Assembly: GCA_013203725.1 (NCBI GenBank)
Contig: JABMPK010000007.1
Location: 1 to 6,606, forward strand
Source: Candidatus Uhrbacteria bacterium
Lineage (GTDB): Bacteria; Patescibacteriota; Patescibacteriia; UBA9934; UBA11717
DNA length: 6,606 bases
Reading direction: 5' to 3'
Under the pieces are notes generated by a model. The model had not been told where the DNA came from. It did not search any database and saw only the letters and a list, made by a program, of their open reading frames with translations. Of this stretch, positions 6,213 through 6,606 are shown piece by piece. How positions within the stretch are numbered: the first letter of the stretch is position 1; every line of letters begins with the position of its first letter. The translations under genes were made by a program, and so were the position numbers.

Positions 6213-6254
6213 TATAGGTCGTATAAGACTTATTGGACCTATAAGCTTATGGTC
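6213..6254. repeat. 9-base-periodic TAT-rich repeat forming a large palindrome
   Basis: Starting 14 bases after the ligase stop, units TATAGGTCG, TATAAGACT, TATTGGACC, TATAAGCT and TATGGTC follow one another with a 9, 9, 9, 8 spacing. Because alternate units are near-complements, 6213-6227 and 6229-6243 form an inverted repeat matching at 13 of 15 positions around A6228. The third arm GGTC (6251-6254) can instead pair with GACC (6236-6239), including the perfect palindrome ATAAGCTTAT (6241-6250). No U-run follows, so it is not a standard terminator, although it could stall or protect the operon 3' end. Confidence 0.65.
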
Positions 6255-6263
6255 ACCAAGTGC

Positions 6264-6292
6264 TTGACGGTGAATACCTTTTGTGTCACACT
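6264..6292 (+). promoter_or_regulatory. Weak candidate promoter for the riboswitch RNA
   Basis: TTGACG (6264-6269) matches five of six -35 bases. With a 17-base spacer the -10 would be CACACT (6287-6292), only three of six, preceded by an extended-10 TG (6284-6285). The start would be near 6299, slightly inside the expected 5' edge of the RNA. This is tentative; the RNA may also be made by read-through from the operon. Confidence 0.3.
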
Positions 6293-6293
6293 T

Positions 6294-6440
6294 CCGGTAG
6301 CAATGAGTTTAGAAGGCGGTTTAATTCCGCAGCTGTCTCTTCGCAACGGTAAGTCTACGGCGAGCCCGATCATTACTCATGTTGGAACCACCTGCGTTGC
6401 AGGGTACATTCACGCGTCGAAGAGCGCGTGTTTTCTTTTT
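6294..6440 (+). promoter_or_regulatory. Cobalamin (B12) riboswitch-like RNA with terminator platform
   Basis: The order of conserved pieces follows the cobalamin riboswitch core. GGT (6296-6298) can pair with ACC (6387-6389), like P2. ATGAGT (6303-6308) pairs with ACTCAT (6375-6380), like P3. GCGG (6316-6319) pairs with CCGC (6327-6330), like P4. GCTGT (6332-6336) pairs with ACGGT (6346-6350), like P5. The segment AGCTGTC...CGCAACGGTAAG resembles the E. coli btuB element (AGCTGAC...CGCAGCGGTAAG), and GGAACCACCTGC (6384-6395) resembles its 3' CCGAAGACCTGC. The P6-P7 part is short, as in compact class-II-like forms. L5 (CTCTTCG, 6337-6343) is fully complementary to the loop of the downstream terminator hairpin (CGAAGAG, 6418-6424), matching the L5-L13 kissing contact. 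Binding of cobalamin would then favour termination. The regulated gene is not in the window. Confidence 0.75.
6411..6440 (+). terminator. Intrinsic terminator serving as P13 of the riboswitch
   Basis: CACGCG (6411-6416) and CGCGTG (6425-6430) form a perfect GC-rich stem around the loop TCGAAGAG, followed by TTTTCTTTTT (6431-6440). The loop complements the P5 loop of the upstream RNA over seven bases, so this hairpin appears to double as the riboswitch's regulatory hairpin. Just upstream, CCTGC (6391-6395) and GCAGG (6399-6403) can form a small extra hairpin. Confidence 0.88.
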
Positions 6441-6479
6441 GCCGTAATACTCGCGCTACTAGCTATTTCATTCAGCCAG

Positions 6480-6573
6480 ATCTTGTCATTGCGAACGGCA
6501 GTGAAGCAACCTCGATAAGTGCTCTACATGAGCGCACCTATTGGGTTTGCTTCGTTCCTCGCAATGACAAGAT
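6480..6573. repeat. TCATTGCGA...GAAGCAA inverted repeat element (REP/MITE-like)
   Basis: ATCTTGTCATTGCGA (6480-6494) is repeated exactly in inverted orientation at 6559-6573. The similarity continues inward in both arms through GAAGCAA (6503-6509 on the plus strand; TTGCTTC, 6547-6553, as the inverted copy). The 94-base unit has an imperfect hairpin centre (GTGCTC, 6519-6524, with GAGCGCAC, 6530-6537). TCATTGCGA/GAAGCAA motifs of this kind are dispersed in many bacterial genomes as non-coding palindromic repeats. No transposase is nearby. It lies between the riboswitch terminator and whatever follows the window. Confidence 0.75.
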
Positions 6574-6606
6574 AGCAAACACCAGCTCGTAGGGACAGGT
6601 CGCGAC

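Larger units (their letters stand above)
6199..6606 (+). other. 408-base region without a convincing protein gene, rich in structured DNA/RNA
   Basis: After the ligase-like gene there is no reading frame with coding character on either strand. The region holds, in order, a 9-base-periodic palindromic repeat (6213-6254), a weak promoter (6264-6292), a cobalamin-riboswitch-like RNA ending in a terminator (6294-6440), and a REP/MITE-like inverted repeat (6480-6573). I see nothing definable in 6441-6479 or 6574-6606. Confidence 0.7.

Noticed and set aside
6213..6254. Intrinsic terminator of the polysaccharide operon
   Set aside because: A hairpin is possible but AT-rich with a tiny loop, and no T-run follows it.
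6294..6440. T-box leader or CRISPR-type repeat instead of a B12 riboswitch
   Set aside because: No specifier stem or GGTGGTACCGCG-type T-box sequence is present, and nothing is repeated at regular spacing; the P3-P5 pattern and the loop-loop complement fit cobalamin elements better.
6195..6518. 107-residue open frame after the ligase gene
   Set aside because: It starts inside the ligase stop with TTG, runs through the palindrome, riboswitch, terminator and repeat, and its product resembles no protein; open by chance.

Overview
The window looks like a bacterial chromosome segment, most plausibly from the Candidate Phyla Radiation (Patescibacteria). The basis is the ribosomal protein order L17-L13-S9, a compact 119-residue L13 that ends just after its conserved basic C-terminal motif, and plus-strand genes that mostly lack Shine-Dalgarno sequences. 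This placement is by recognition, not by database search; a different small-genome lineage is possible.

Layout. (1) 1-822: the end of rplQ, then rplM and rpsI, tightly packed on the plus strand with identical TAA-T-ATG junctions. (2) 823-900: a short 3' region with a dispersed-type repeat and a probably bidirectional terminator. (3) 900-1417, minus strand: two overlapping genes for unrecognised small membrane proteins, both with strong Shine-Dalgarno sequences. (4) 1418-1503: an 86-base divergent control region with back-to-back candidate promoters. (5) 1504-6198: a four-gene plus-strand operon for cell-surface polysaccharide, namely a Wzx-type flippase, a GT4 glycosyltransferase, a GT2 glycosyltransferase and an O-antigen ligase/polymerase-like membrane protein. 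Each consecutive pair overlaps by the four bases ATGA. The two glycosyltransferases would extend a lipid-linked glycan at the inner membrane face, the flippase would move it across, and the last protein would polymerise or transfer it.

(6) 6199-6606 carries no convincing protein gene but is dense in structure. It holds a 9-base-periodic palindromic repeat, a weak promoter, an RNA that folds like a cobalamin (B12) riboswitch, and a TCATTGCGA-type inverted repeat (REP/MITE-like). The riboswitch is the most interesting object. Its P5 hairpin loop is perfectly complementary over 7 bases to the loop of a downstream intrinsic terminator hairpin, so the classical L5-L13 kissing contact would be made directly with the terminator. 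No regulated gene begins in the 166 bases that remain after it.

The GT4 gene also carries two heptanucleotide tandem repeats inside its reading frame; the larger sits in the linker between its two domains.
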